This document shows positions 44,441-53,002 of a stretch of 64,000 nucleotides of DNA, one piece after another. The notes under the pieces were generated by a model. That model saw only the letters and a list, made by a program, of their open reading frames with translations, ran no database searches and was not told where the DNA came from. Made by a program: the position numbers and the translations under genes. The DNA is from Cryobacterium sp. GrIS_2_6 (GTDB taxonomy: Bacteria; Actinomycetota; Actinomycetes; Actinomycetales; Microbacteriaceae): positions 4,154,001-4,218,000 of the forward strand of contig NZ_JAXCHP010000001.1 in the NCBI RefSeq assembly GCF_035984545.1. Direction: 5' to 3'. Every line of letters starts with the position of its first letter. Position 1 is the stretch's first letter.

Positions 44441-45625
44441 ATGTCGCCCGAGTCCCACTACCTGCCGGCGCGGACCAGCCGGCGAAGCGGCGGCCGCCTC
44501 GTACTTCTCCTCCTCAGTGGCTTTGCCCTGCTTGCGGGACTCGACGGGGCACTCCTTCTGCTTGGCCTGCCGGCACCGGTGATCGCAGCCCGCCTCGCCG
44601 ACGTACACGGCCCGCTCATGGTCTTCGGCTTTGTCGGAACGGTCGTTGTTCTCGAACGCGCGGTCGCCATCCGTCGGACTTGGGCGTTCCTGTCTCCCGG
44701 TCTCCTCGGCGCCGGCGGAATTGCGCTTATGTCGCCGATTCCGCTCTTTGTCGGCCAGATCGCCCTCGTGGCCGGATCGATCGTGCTGCTCGCGATTTAT
44801 CGGTCGATCTGGGCGCGGCAGCCCTCGACTTCCAGTGCCGTTCAGGCCCTCGGGGCGTTGCTCGGCCTCGCCGCGACAATTCTTTGGTGGGGGCGTGTCC
44901 CGGTCCCTCACCTCATCCCGGCGATGACGCTCTTCCTTGTCCTGACTATCGCAGGGGAACGCCTCGAACTCGCCCGGATCTCACCAACCGTCGACGAGCG
45001 GGCCGAACGGTGGCTGCTCGCGGCGGCCCTGGCCCTGGCATCCGGCGTCGTGCTGGCACTGCTCTGGCCTGTCCTTGGATACCCCGTGCTTGGCCTCGCG
45101 CTGCTCGGTCTCGTCTCGTGGCTCCTGCGATATGACGTGGCGACGCGGCTTGTCAGGTCGAAGGGACTGCCGCGTTACATGGCCCTGTGCCTGCTCGCCG
45201 GCTACGGCTGGCTGGGTGTCGTCGGCCTAGTCTGGATCCTGTTGGGACCCGGATACGTCGGCCCGGCCTATGACGCCGTGGTGCACTCCGTCTTCCTCGG
45301 CTTCGTGATCTCCATGATCATGGCGCATGCCCCGACGATCCCGCCTGCCGTGCTGCGCCGGCCGCTGCCCTATCGTCCTTTGATGTACGGGCCGGTTGTC
45401 CTCCTGCACGCTTCACTGCTCGTTCGTGTCGTCGGCGGAGACGCCAGAGGGTTAGATGTTCTGGTGCAGTGGGGCGGCCTCGCGAATATCGTCGCCGTAC
45501 TGCTCTTCGCGGGGGTCTCCGTCGTCTCCGTGCTCGTGGGCGCGCCTCCGAAACCCGCCAGGCGTCCGTCGAGCACGGCCTCGCCGCGCGGCCGTGCCAC
45601 GATCTCACTGGGAACGCGCCGATGA
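44441..45625 (+). CDS. NnrS-like polytopic membrane protein
   Basis: This 394-aa protein starts at ATG 44441, with GAGGAG nine bases upstream. It has about ten to twelve membrane segments. The motif ADVHGPLMVFGFVGTVVVLE resembles the HxxLMVFGFVG segment of NnrS-type haem/copper membrane proteins linked to NO metabolism. A later His-rich segment (GFVISMIMAHAPTIPPAVL) is also NnrS-like. It is coupled by an ATGA overlap to the membrane-fused nitrite reductase and precedes NO reductase, so it probably helps handle NO or assemble these enzymes. The family match is partial and its function is not established. Confidence 0.65.
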   Translation: MSPESHYLPARTSRRSGGRLVLLLLSGFALLAGLDGALLLLGLPAPVIAARLADVHGPLMVFGFVGTVVVLERAVAIRRTWAFLSPGLLGAGGIALMSPIPLFVGQIALVAGSIVLLAIYRSIWARQPSTSSAVQALGALLGLAATILWWGRVPVPHLIPAMTLFLVLTIAGERLELARISPTVDERAERWLLAAALALASGVVLALLWPVLGYPVLGLALLGLVSWLLRYDVATRLVRSKGLPRYMALCLLAGYGWLGVVGLVWILLGPGYVGPAYDAVVHSVFLGFVISMIMAHAPTIPPAVLRRPLPYRPLMYGPVVLLHASLLVRVVGGDARGLDVLVQWGGLANIVAVLLFAGVSVVSVLVGAPPKPARRPSSTASPRGRATISLGTRR

Positions 45626-48252
45626 CCAGGCGGCTGTGGCACATCATCACCGGCATCCTCGTTCCGGCGTGGCTGTTCCTCGCCCTCGTGGTGGTGATCG
45701 TGCATCGGTTCCTTCCGGTCGCGCCCTGGCTGATGGTGCACCTGCTGCTGCTCGGTGCCGTCAGCAGCGCGGTCCTGATCTGGAGCCAGCACTTTGCAGA
45801 CACGCTGCTCCGGCACCCGGCTCCCGGCGGCCGCGTCTCCCTCGGCTGGCGCCTCGCGGCCCACACCGTCGGAGCCATGCTCGTGATCACCGGCATGATC
45901 GGCGGCTGGTGGCCCATCGTCCTCTCCGGTGGCATCCTCGTCGGCGCGAACGCGCTTGCGCACGCGACGATCCTTGCCGTGCAGTCCCGCGGCGCGCTGC
46001 CGTCCCGGTTCGCGCCACTCGTTCGCTACTACGTCGCGGCCGGAGCGTGCCTCGCCATCGGGGTGACCCTCGGCGTCCTGATGGCGCGCATGGACGACTC
46101 GGAGGACAGCTACGCGCGCCTCTTCATCGGGCACATCGGACTCAACCTGCTCGGCTGGGTCGGCCTGACTGTGATCGGGACGGTCGCCCTGCTGTGGCCG
46201 ACCATCCTGCACGTGCGGGTCGCCGACGGCACCCGCGCGGCGGCGCGGTGGACCCTTCCCCTCTTCCTCGCCGGCCTCGCCGTGCTCGGCCTTGGCTGCC
46301 TGCTCGGGGAACGACTCCTCGTGGGCCTCGGCGTGCTCGCCTATCTCGCCGGGCTTGCGAGGGTGCTCGCCGACATTCTGCGCTACGGGAGGGTCGCGCC
46401 GGCCGTGACGTTCGCTGGCTGGAGCATCGGCAGCGCCCTCGCCTGGTTCACCCTGTGCACGGCTGGCTTCGGCCTGCTCGTCAGCACCGCCTCCAGCTGG
46501 ACCGTCGCCGCCGATTGGATCGAACAGCTCATCCTCGCCTTTCTGGTCGGATTTGCCGCGCAGGTCCTGCTCGGCGCGCTGACATATCTGCTGCCGGTCG
46601 TTCTCGGCGGCGGCCCGCGCGTCTCGAAGGCGACCAGCCGCGAATTGGAGCGAGGTGCGCTGTTCCGGGTCGTCGTCGTCAATGGCGGTCTCGTGATTTA
46701 TCTCCTCCCGGTCCCGAGTCTCGTGAAGGTCGCGGTTTCCCTCCTCGTCGTCGCCACTCTGGCCTCGTTCCTGATCCTGATGATCCGGGCGCTCAAGACC
46801 AACCGTGTGCTGCGCAGCTCAACGGATGTTGTCGCCCCGGTTTCCGCGCCCATCCCCGGTGCCGGCCCGGTGCACCCGCGGCGCACCGGGTCGGTCGTCG
46901 TAGCGGCCGGCGCGCTCCTTCTCGCCATAACGATTGGGGTGGCCATGGAGCCCGCCTCCCTCGGTGTGGCCGGCGGGCTTGCAATCACGTCCGTGCCCAC
47001 GACCGGTCACACAACGACGATCGACGTGGCCATGGCCGGGATGAGGTTCAGCCCGGACTCCGTATCTGTCCCGGTCGGTGACACGCTCGTGATCAACCTG
47101 ACCAACGCGGACGACCGGGTGCACAACCTGGTCCTGGACACTGGCGTCACCTCCGGTTCAGTCAGTCCGGGAACGACCGCCGTCGTCAACGCCGGAGTCG
47201 TCGGCACAGCCATCAGCGGCTGGTGCTCGATCGCTGGCCACAAGCAGCTTGGAATGGTCTTCGCGATCGTCGTTACGGGGGCGGCGGCCGCGGGGACCGA
47301 GCAAGGTGGCATGGACATGAGCGGCGGTACCGGGTCGGGGTCCGGAGCGAGGGCGGCGCCATCCGCTGCGGATGACGTGGATCTGATGAAGAAACCCGCC
47401 GCCGACTTTGTCGCTCGCGATGCCAGGCTCACACCAGCATCCGCGGAGACCGTGCACACCCTCACGCTCACGGCGACCAACGTCCAGACGGAGGTCTCGC
47501 CGGGCGTGCAGCAGACCCTGTGGACCTACAACGGGACTGCGCCGGGACCGACCCTGCACGGGCGCGTCGGTGACGTCTTCGTGATCACCTTTGTCAACGG
47601 CGGAACCATCGACCACTCGATCGACTTCCACGCCGGCAGTCTCGCCCCGGACCGACCGATGCGCACCATCATGCCCGGGGAGAGCCTGACGTACCGGTTC
47701 ACGGCCTCACGGTCCGGGATCTGGCTCTACCACTGCTCGACAATGCCGATGTCGGCGCACATCGCGAACGGTATGTTCGGGGCCGTGATCATCGATCCGC
47801 CGGGTCTTGCCCCCGTTTCGGCGGAGTACGTCCTAGTGCAGTCTGAGTTCTACCTCGGGGCGCAGGGCGCGGAGGTAGACGCGGCGCGGGTCGCAACGCA
47901 ACAGCCCGATCTGCTCGCCTTCAACGGGTATGCCAACCAGTACGTCGACCGGCCGCTCATCGCCCGGGTTGGCGACAGGGTGCGCGTGTGGGTGCTCGAC
48001 GCCGGACCCAATGTTGGCAGTTCTTTCCACGTCGTCGGCGGCCAGTTCGACTCGGTCTTCAAGGAGGGCGACTACCTGTTACGCGCTGGCGGCAGTACCG
48101 GTACCGGTGGTGCGCAAGTGCTGGATCTCGCCGCTGCGCAGGGAGGATTTGTGGAGCTCAGCTTTCCGGAATCCGGGCACTACTCATTTGTCAGCCATGT
48201 GATGTCGGACGCAGAAAAGGGCGCTCGTGGCATCTTCGACGTGACCCCGTGA
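45622..48252 (+). CDS. nirK: Membrane-fused copper nitrite reductase with extra cupredoxin domain
   Basis: This 876-aa protein starts at ATG 45622, overlapping the previous stop; the longer frame is shadow. Residues about 1-395 carry roughly ten membrane segments. Residues about 461-555 form a cupredoxin (GMRFSPDSVSVPVGDTLVIN, CSIAGHKQLGM). Residues about 611-876 form the two-domain NirK that reduces nitrite to NO. Ligands are visible: DHSIDFH gives the T1 His, catalytic Asp and T2 His; YHCSTMPMSAHIANGM gives the T2 His, T1 Cys, His and Met; SSFHVVGG holds the catalytic His and SHVM the last T2 His. The Cys-to-His spacing is AniA-like. The fused cupredoxin probably passes electrons from the membrane to NirK. 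Confidence 0.88.
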   Translation: MTRRLWHIITGILVPAWLFLALVVVIVHRFLPVAPWLMVHLLLLGAVSSAVLIWSQHFADTLLRHPAPGGRVSLGWRLAAHTVGAMLVITGMIGGWWPIVLSGGILVGANALAHATILAVQSRGALPSRFAPLVRYYVAAGACLAIGVTLGVLMARMDDSEDSYARLFIGHIGLNLLGWVGLTVIGTVALLWPTILHVRVADGTRAAARWTLPLFLAGLAVLGLGCLLGERLLVGLGVLAYLAGLARVLADILRYGRVAPAVTFAGWSIGSALAWFTLCTAGFGLLVSTASSWTVAADWIEQLILAFLVGFAAQVLLGALTYLLPVVLGGGPRVSKATSRELERGALFRVVVVNGGLVIYLLPVPSLVKVAVSLLVVATLASFLILMIRALKTNRVLRSSTDVVAPVSAPIPGAGPVHPRRTGSVVVAAGALLLAITIGVAMEPASLGVAGGLAITSVPTTGHTTTIDVAMAGMRFSPDSVSVPVGDTLVINLTNADDRVHNLVLDTGVTSGSVSPGTTAVVNAGVVGTAISGWCSIAGHKQLGMVFAIVVTGAAAAGTEQGGMDMSGGTGSGSGARAAPSAADDVDLMKKPAADFVARDARLTPASAETVHTLTLTATNVQTEVSPGVQQTLWTYNGTAPGPTLHGRVGDVFVITFVNGGTIDHSIDFHAGSLAPDRPMRTIMPGESLTYRFTASRSGIWLYHCSTMPMSAHIANGMFGAVIIDPPGLAPVSAEYVLVQSEFYLGAQGAEVDAARVATQQPDLLAFNGYANQYVDRPLIARVGDRVRVWVLDAGPNVGSSFHVVGGQFDSVFKEGDYLLRAGGSTGTGGAQVLDLAAAQGGFVELSFPESGHYSFVSHVMSDAEKGARGIFDVTP

Positions 48253-48493
48253 CGGTGGCCTGAAACCCCCGGGAATCAGCCCCATACGGCGTGTCGCGGC
48301 TCAGGGCGAAAAGGATTCGCAGGTGTTTTCCGAGCGCCAAGTATCAATTTTTGGGCGAACTGTCAGGTATTTCTCTCGCTACTACGATGCGCAGGAATGA
48401 GCACGCCGAATTAAAATGATTTCCACCCGTTTAAATGAATGATAGTTTTTCCCCACCTCGCGTGACCCATTCGGGGGAAGAAGCGCGGTCGCT

Positions 48494-50971
48494 GTGTTCT
48501 GGCACCGATCGACCTTGAACCAGGCAACAGCGAGAGGGGCCGTCTTGGTCCAACTGAAATCCAGCGCCCGAAGAATTCGCTCCGAGCTCATGGTGTCCAA
48601 AGGCTGGTTGCAGGGCGTCGCCCTCGTAATGATCTTTGGATTCGCCGTCATGGGATTCCTCGCCATGATGACCTACACCGATTCCATGCCCCAGCCCAAG
48701 CAGGTCATCGACAAGCAGGGCGCGGTCGTCTTTACGGGAGCGGAGATCACCGCCGGACAGCAGATTTTCGTGCAGCGCGGTCTGCAGGAGTTCGGCTCGA
48801 TTGTCGGGCACGGCGGATATCTCGGTCCGGACTACACAGCCGACTACCTCCGAAGGTCCTCGACCTTCGTTCTGGATGCGCTCACGGCCTCGGGCATTCA
48901 GGACCCCCACGGCGCCCTCGTAACGATGATGCGCACCAATCGCTACGAGCCAGCAACGGGAAGCCTGATCTTCACCGACCTTCAGATCAGCGCCTTCGAG
49001 GCCGTCAAGAAGCACTACGCCGACTTCTTCGGCACCCCGACCACCCAAAACGGGTTGATCCCGAAGATGATCACCGACCCAGCCGAGATCCACGAGCTCA
49101 CGGCTTTCTTCGCCTGGACATCCTGGGGGGCTGCGGCCGAACGACCGGGGCACAACTACTCGTACACCAACAACTGGCCCGCAGAGAAGCTCGTCGACAA
49201 CGGTCCGACCGCAGACATCATCGTCTGGAGCGGGCTCTCACTCGTTTCCCTCATGGTTGCCCTCGGTGCACTCTTTGCTTTGTATGGCCGCTGGAGCAAA
49301 CGGATGGGCTGGCAGCATGGCGAGGAGACCCCGCCGCTCTCCTTCCGACAGCCGGGCGACGTCGCCGTCACGCCTGCTCAGTCGGCAACAGCTTGGTTTT
49401 TCTTCGTGGTCGCCTTGATGTTCCTCGCCCAGGCCTTCCTCGGCGCGGCCGTGGAGCACTACCGGGTCGACCTCACGAGCTTCTTTGGCATCGACCTCGC
49501 CCAGCTGCTGCCGATCAACCTAGCGAGGACCTGGCATGTGCAACTGTCCCTGCTCTGGACGGCCGCCTCGTTCCTTGCGGCCGGCATCTTCCTCGCGCCG
49601 TACATCTCGGGTCATGAACCGAAACGGCAGCACTGGCTTGCGTACATCCTTCTCGGCGCTCTCGCCCTGGTCGTGGCCGGCTCTCTCGCGGGCGAAGCGC
49701 TCAGCATCTTCGGCGTCTCCGCTGCCAAGGACTCACCGTTCTGGGGTATGCAGTGGGAGTACATCGACCTGCCCAAATTCTGGCAGGGTCTTCTCACTGT
49801 CGGGCTGTTCCTCTGGATCGCGATCATCTACCGCGGTATCCGCGCGCGCCTCAAGTCCGAACACCGATTCAACCTGCCGTGGCTCTTCTTCTACTCCGGA
49901 CTCGCCATCCCGGCGTTCTACGCCGTCGGGATGCTGGCAGGAAGCGAAGTGACGCTGAGCGTCGCCGAGTTCTGGCGTTTCTGGGTCGTGCATCTCTGGG
50001 TGGAGGACTTCCTCGAGCTTTTCACGACCGTCATGGTCGCCTACATCTTTGTCATGCTCGGCGTCGTGCACCGCCGGATCGCGATGCAGATCATCCTGCT
50101 TGACGTCATCCTTTATTCCGCCGGCGGAATCCTCGGGACGATGCACCACCTGTACTTCTCGGGCACCCCCGTCGAACACATGGCATTGGGAGCGTTCTTT
50201 TCCGCGCTCGAGGTGATCCCGCTGACGTTCCTGACCGTCGAGGCGTGGAGCTTCCTGCAACTGGGCGCACGCCAGCAATCCCGAAGCGCAGCTCCGTTCC
50301 CGCACCGCTGGTCGGTCATGTTCCTGGTCGCCGTCGGCTTCTGGAACTTCCTGGGAGCTGGCGTCTTCGGCTTCCTGATCAACCTGCCGATCGTCTCGTA
50401 CTACGAGATCGGCACGGCTCTCACCGCGAACCACGCCCACGCGTCGATGATGGGTGTCTACGGCATGATGGGCGTGGGCCTGTCTCTGTTCGCGCTGCGG
50501 TACCTGATCCCGGCCAACCGTTGGCCGGACCGGCTCGCCAAAATTTCGTTCTGGTCGCTCAACGTCGGCCTGGCCTGGATGACTTTCGCTACGCTCCTGC
50601 CGCTCGGCGTGCTGCAGTTGTGGCACTCCGTCAATGACGGTTATTTCGAAGCCCGCAGCATGAACTTCATCACCGGCACCGGCAACACGGTCCTGGAATG
50701 GCTGCGAATGCCCGGCGATTTGGTCTTCATCTTCGGCGGGGTTGTACCCTTCGTCTGGATCGCCTGGCTCGGAGTGCGATACCGGATCAAGGGAACCACA
50801 CAGGACGTCCCCATGGAGGCCCTGTTCGTCGAGACCCAACTCGTCGGTTCCACGGTGGCCAGGGGCACAGATGCCATCACAGACGTCTCCTCAGGACCCG
50901 GGTACGGCACGGGCTACGGCAGCCGTGCAGGTGAACGGGACGGTGACACGCGTCCAGACGGGGGTATGTGA
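48494..50971 (+). CDS. norB: Quinol-dependent nitric oxide reductase (qNor)
   Basis: The protein has 825 aa from GTG 48494, or 793 aa from ATG 48590 (MVSKGWLQG, nearer the usual qNor start). It reduces two NO to N2O using quinol. It has a TM1 followed by the periplasmic qNor domain (GAEITAGQQIFVQRGLQEFG, GHGGYLGPDYTADYL) and then the haem-copper oxidase core. The core contains ARTWHVQLSLLW, WVVHLWVEDFLELF, the MHHLYFSG metal ligands and TANHAHASMMGVYGMMG. The C-terminal tail is Gly/Asp-rich. It lies downstream of nirK (241-bp gap with its own likely promoter), so NO made by NirK is removed at once. Confidence 0.93.
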   Translation: MFWHRSTLNQATARGAVLVQLKSSARRIRSELMVSKGWLQGVALVMIFGFAVMGFLAMMTYTDSMPQPKQVIDKQGAVVFTGAEITAGQQIFVQRGLQEFGSIVGHGGYLGPDYTADYLRRSSTFVLDALTASGIQDPHGALVTMMRTNRYEPATGSLIFTDLQISAFEAVKKHYADFFGTPTTQNGLIPKMITDPAEIHELTAFFAWTSWGAAAERPGHNYSYTNNWPAEKLVDNGPTADIIVWSGLSLVSLMVALGALFALYGRWSKRMGWQHGEETPPLSFRQPGDVAVTPAQSATAWFFFVVALMFLAQAFLGAAVEHYRVDLTSFFGIDLAQLLPINLARTWHVQLSLLWTAASFLAAGIFLAPYISGHEPKRQHWLAYILLGALALVVAGSLAGEALSIFGVSAAKDSPFWGMQWEYIDLPKFWQGLLTVGLFLWIAIIYRGIRARLKSEHRFNLPWLFFYSGLAIPAFYAVGMLAGSEVTLSVAEFWRFWVVHLWVEDFLELFTTVMVAYIFVMLGVVHRRIAMQIILLDVILYSAGGILGTMHHLYFSGTPVEHMALGAFFSALEVIPLTFLTVEAWSFLQLGARQQSRSAAPFPHRWSVMFLVAVGFWNFLGAGVFGFLINLPIVSYYEIGTALTANHAHASMMGVYGMMGVGLSLFALRYLIPANRWPDRLAKISFWSLNVGLAWMTFATLLPLGVLQLWHSVNDGYFEARSMNFITGTGNTVLEWLRMPGDLVFIFGGVVPFVWIAWLGVRYRIKGTTQDVPMEALFVETQLVGSTVARGTDAITDVSSGPGYGTGYGSRAGERDGDTRPDGGM

Positions 50972-51630
50972 TGGAGCAGGTCAATCCCGACGTCTGGTTC
51001 GCGCTCGGATACGGCAGCTTCCTGCTGCTCGTTGCGCACGTGCTGGACGTGCTCGCCCGCCGCACTGCCGCGGCCACCACGAGCGCGCGCTCGGGTGGAT
51101 TCGAGTACCACGAGGGACATGACGCATGGACGTGCTCGGAGGACCAATGGCTCTGGCCGATCTCCTTTGACCCGGATAATCGGGTGACCCGGTACCGGGC
51201 TGCGCCCACCGTGTGCAATCCCTGCCCGGTCAAGGACGACTGCACACCATCCCATGCCGGGAGGGAGATCGTGCGGAACATCGATTCCTGGCCAAGCTCT
51301 GAGGCGGAGCGATTCCACCGTGGCATAGCTTGCTCGGTTGTCGTCCTCGCCGTGGTCTGGCCGATCGCCGTCATGTTCCAGGGTCGCACCGGTCTCGAAC
51401 TGGTGATCCTGAGCGCTGCATCCGCGTTGATCGCTGGGTGCAGTTGGCGCCTGTGGTCGCACTTGCGGCGCGCCCCCGCCCGCTTCCCCGATCACCTCGC
51501 GGCCCTCGGGCTCGAGGAGAACGAGCAGCAGAAAGCAGCCATCTCTGCGACAGAGCTCGCCCGGCGCAGCGGCTACGGCAGCATCCGCAAGACCGGACCG
51601 CGGGCGGTCCCCGAAAAGGAAGTCCGATGA
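50971..51630 (+). CDS. Membrane protein with a conserved-looking Cys/His segment, NorB-linked
   Basis: This 219-aa protein starts at ATG 50971, sharing one base with the norB stop; GTG 50968 is possible. It has an N-terminal membrane segment (WFALGYGSFLLLVAHVLDVL) and two more (IACSVVVLAVVWPIAVMF, LELVILSAASALIAGCSW). Between them lies a soluble stretch with four cysteines and several His/Trp: FEYHEGHDAWTCSEDQWLWP and VCNPCPVKDDCTPSHAGRE. The Cys set could bind a metal or Fe-S cluster. It is fully coupled to norB before it and slipin after it. I know no function for it; assembly or repair of NO reductase is a guess. Confidence 0.7.
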   Translation: MEQVNPDVWFALGYGSFLLLVAHVLDVLARRTAAATTSARSGGFEYHEGHDAWTCSEDQWLWPISFDPDNRVTRYRAAPTVCNPCPVKDDCTPSHAGREIVRNIDSWPSSEAERFHRGIACSVVVLAVVWPIAVMFQGRTGLELVILSAASALIAGCSWRLWSHLRRAPARFPDHLAALGLEENEQQKAAISATELARRSGYGSIRKTGPRAVPEKEVR

Positions 51631-52463
51631 TGGGAATACTCGTTTCGATCGGTGTCGTCGTCCTCGTGGTTGTAATTTGGCTGGCTGCGTCGTTCAAGGT
51701 CTTGCAGGAGTACGAACGCGGCGTCGCCTTCCGTTTCGGACGTTTAGGGCGGCTGCGCGAACCTGGCGTGCAGATGATTTACCTCGGCCTGGACAGGATG
51801 GTGCGAGTCGACCTGCGCATCGTCACCCTGACAATCCCGCCGCAGGATGTCATCACCAAGGACAACGTGCCTGCCCGGGTCAACGCCGTCGTGCTCTTCC
51901 AAGTCACCGACCCGGTCAGATCGGTGATGGCGGTCGCGAATCATGCGGTCGCCACCTCCCAGATGGCGCAGACAACGCTGCGATCCGTCGTCGGGCGTGC
52001 CGACCTCGACACCCTGCTGGCGCATCGTGCCGACCTGAACGAAGATCTCGCCAGGAGCATCAACGCACAGACTGAGCCGTGGGGAGTTGAGGTCAAGGTC
52101 GTCGAGATCAAGGACGTTGAAATTCCCCAGGCGATGCAACGGGCGATGGCGCGCGAGGCAGAAGCCGAGCGGGAACGTCGGGCGAAGATTATCAACGCTC
52201 ACGGCGAACTACAGGCCTCCGAAGAGCTCGGCCAGGCCGCGGAGATTCTCAGCCGCAACCCGGCCTCGCTTCAACTGCGCTACCTGCAGACCCTGCTCGA
52301 GCTCGGCGCAGACCACAACTCGACAGTCGTGTTCCCCCTTCCGATGGACATCATCGGGCCGTTCCTCAAAAAAGTCCCGCAGCTGCTGGACCAAACGAAG
52401 CCCGGGCAGACGGCCCAGCCTCCTGCCGACGAACAGAAGACGGATGTAACCAACAATGAATGA
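51627..52463 (+). CDS. Slipin (SPFH/stomatin-like) membrane protein
   Basis: This 278-aa protein starts at ATG 51627, overlapping the previous gene by 4 nt. It has an N-terminal membrane anchor (GILVSIGVVVLVVVIWLAAS) and the SPFH domain (EYERGVAFRFGRL, VDLRIVTLTIPPQDVITKDN, RSVVGRADLDTLLAHRADLN). A charged coiled coil follows (AMAREAEAERERRAKIINAH) and a polar tail. Slipins form ring-like assemblies that organise membrane domains and quality control. In this operon it probably scaffolds or protects the membrane-bound reductases. A partner NfeD-type protease is absent. Confidence 0.9.
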   Translation: MMGILVSIGVVVLVVVIWLAASFKVLQEYERGVAFRFGRLGRLREPGVQMIYLGLDRMVRVDLRIVTLTIPPQDVITKDNVPARVNAVVLFQVTDPVRSVMAVANHAVATSQMAQTTLRSVVGRADLDTLLAHRADLNEDLARSINAQTEPWGVEVKVVEIKDVEIPQAMQRAMAREAEAERERRAKIINAHGELQASEELGQAAEILSRNPASLQLRYLQTLLELGADHNSTVVFPLPMDIIGPFLKKVPQLLDQTKPGQTAQPPADEQKTDVTNNE

Positions 52464-52746
52464 TGCGTCAGCACACGACGGCCGAGCCACGCACGTGCCC
52501 GCGATGGGCTCGGCGCACGAGAGGACCCTCAGTATCCGCCTGATGATGACGGGGGTGCTTGTGGGGCTCTTTGGACCCATAGGCGGGTTCCTCGGCGGTG
52601 GAATCGTGAGCGCCGAGACCACGATCGTGGGACTCGAGCCCCTCTTCGTCTGGCTGTTCTTCGGGATGATCGTCGGAGGTGTCGGAGTTGCGATCGGCAT
52701 CCTGGGCGCCCTGCGCTGGGTCCGAGGGAACCACCACCTCGATTAG
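52456..52746 (+). CDS. Small membrane protein at the end of the norB operon
   Basis: This 96-aa protein overlaps the slipin 3' end by 8 nt. It has two hydrophobic segments (MMTGVLVGLFGPIGGFLGGG and PLFVWLFFGMIVGGVGVAIG) and a short polar N-terminus. The Gly-rich helices suggest tight packing in an oligomer or as a partner of the slipin. No family is recognised. Coupling indicates it is produced with the NO reductase genes. Confidence 0.65.
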   Translation: MNDASAHDGRATHVPAMGSAHERTLSIRLMMTGVLVGLFGPIGGFLGGGIVSAETTIVGLEPLFVWLFFGMIVGGVGVAIGILGALRWVRGNHHLD

Positions 52747-52928
52747 TGCGGCGCAGCAGGCTGCGAACCACCGCCCCGCGGAGACAAGCGACCTGCCCCC
52801 TGGCGGTATTTTTCAGGCTCTCTCAGGATCGAATACCTCGTCTTGGTCCGTCACGGTCGCCGCGGCCACTACGTACGGCGCGGCGATCGTCGTTAAGGCC
52901 AAGGACCAGGACGCTGGACAGGCGCAGG

Positions 52929-52972
52929 AACGGCGTCAGCCGCCGGTATGGAAACCGGTAGCTGACGCCGTT
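52929..52972. terminator. Bidirectional terminator hairpin
   Basis: AACGGCGTCAGC (52929-52940) and GCTGACGCCGTT (52961-52972) form a perfect 12-bp stem with a further CCGGT/ACCGG pairing in the loop. It lies between the convergent ends of the norB operon and the radical SAM gene. The rest of the 256-bp gap shows nothing else. Confidence 0.7.
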
Positions 52973-53002
52973 TGCCGTGTGATTCCTCAGCGGGTCAGGG
53001 CC

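Noticed and set aside
45469..45621. Upstream extension of the nitrite reductase fusion
   Set aside because: Arg-rich shadow of the preceding membrane protein; ATG 45622 overlaps the upstream stop and begins a hydrophobic helix.
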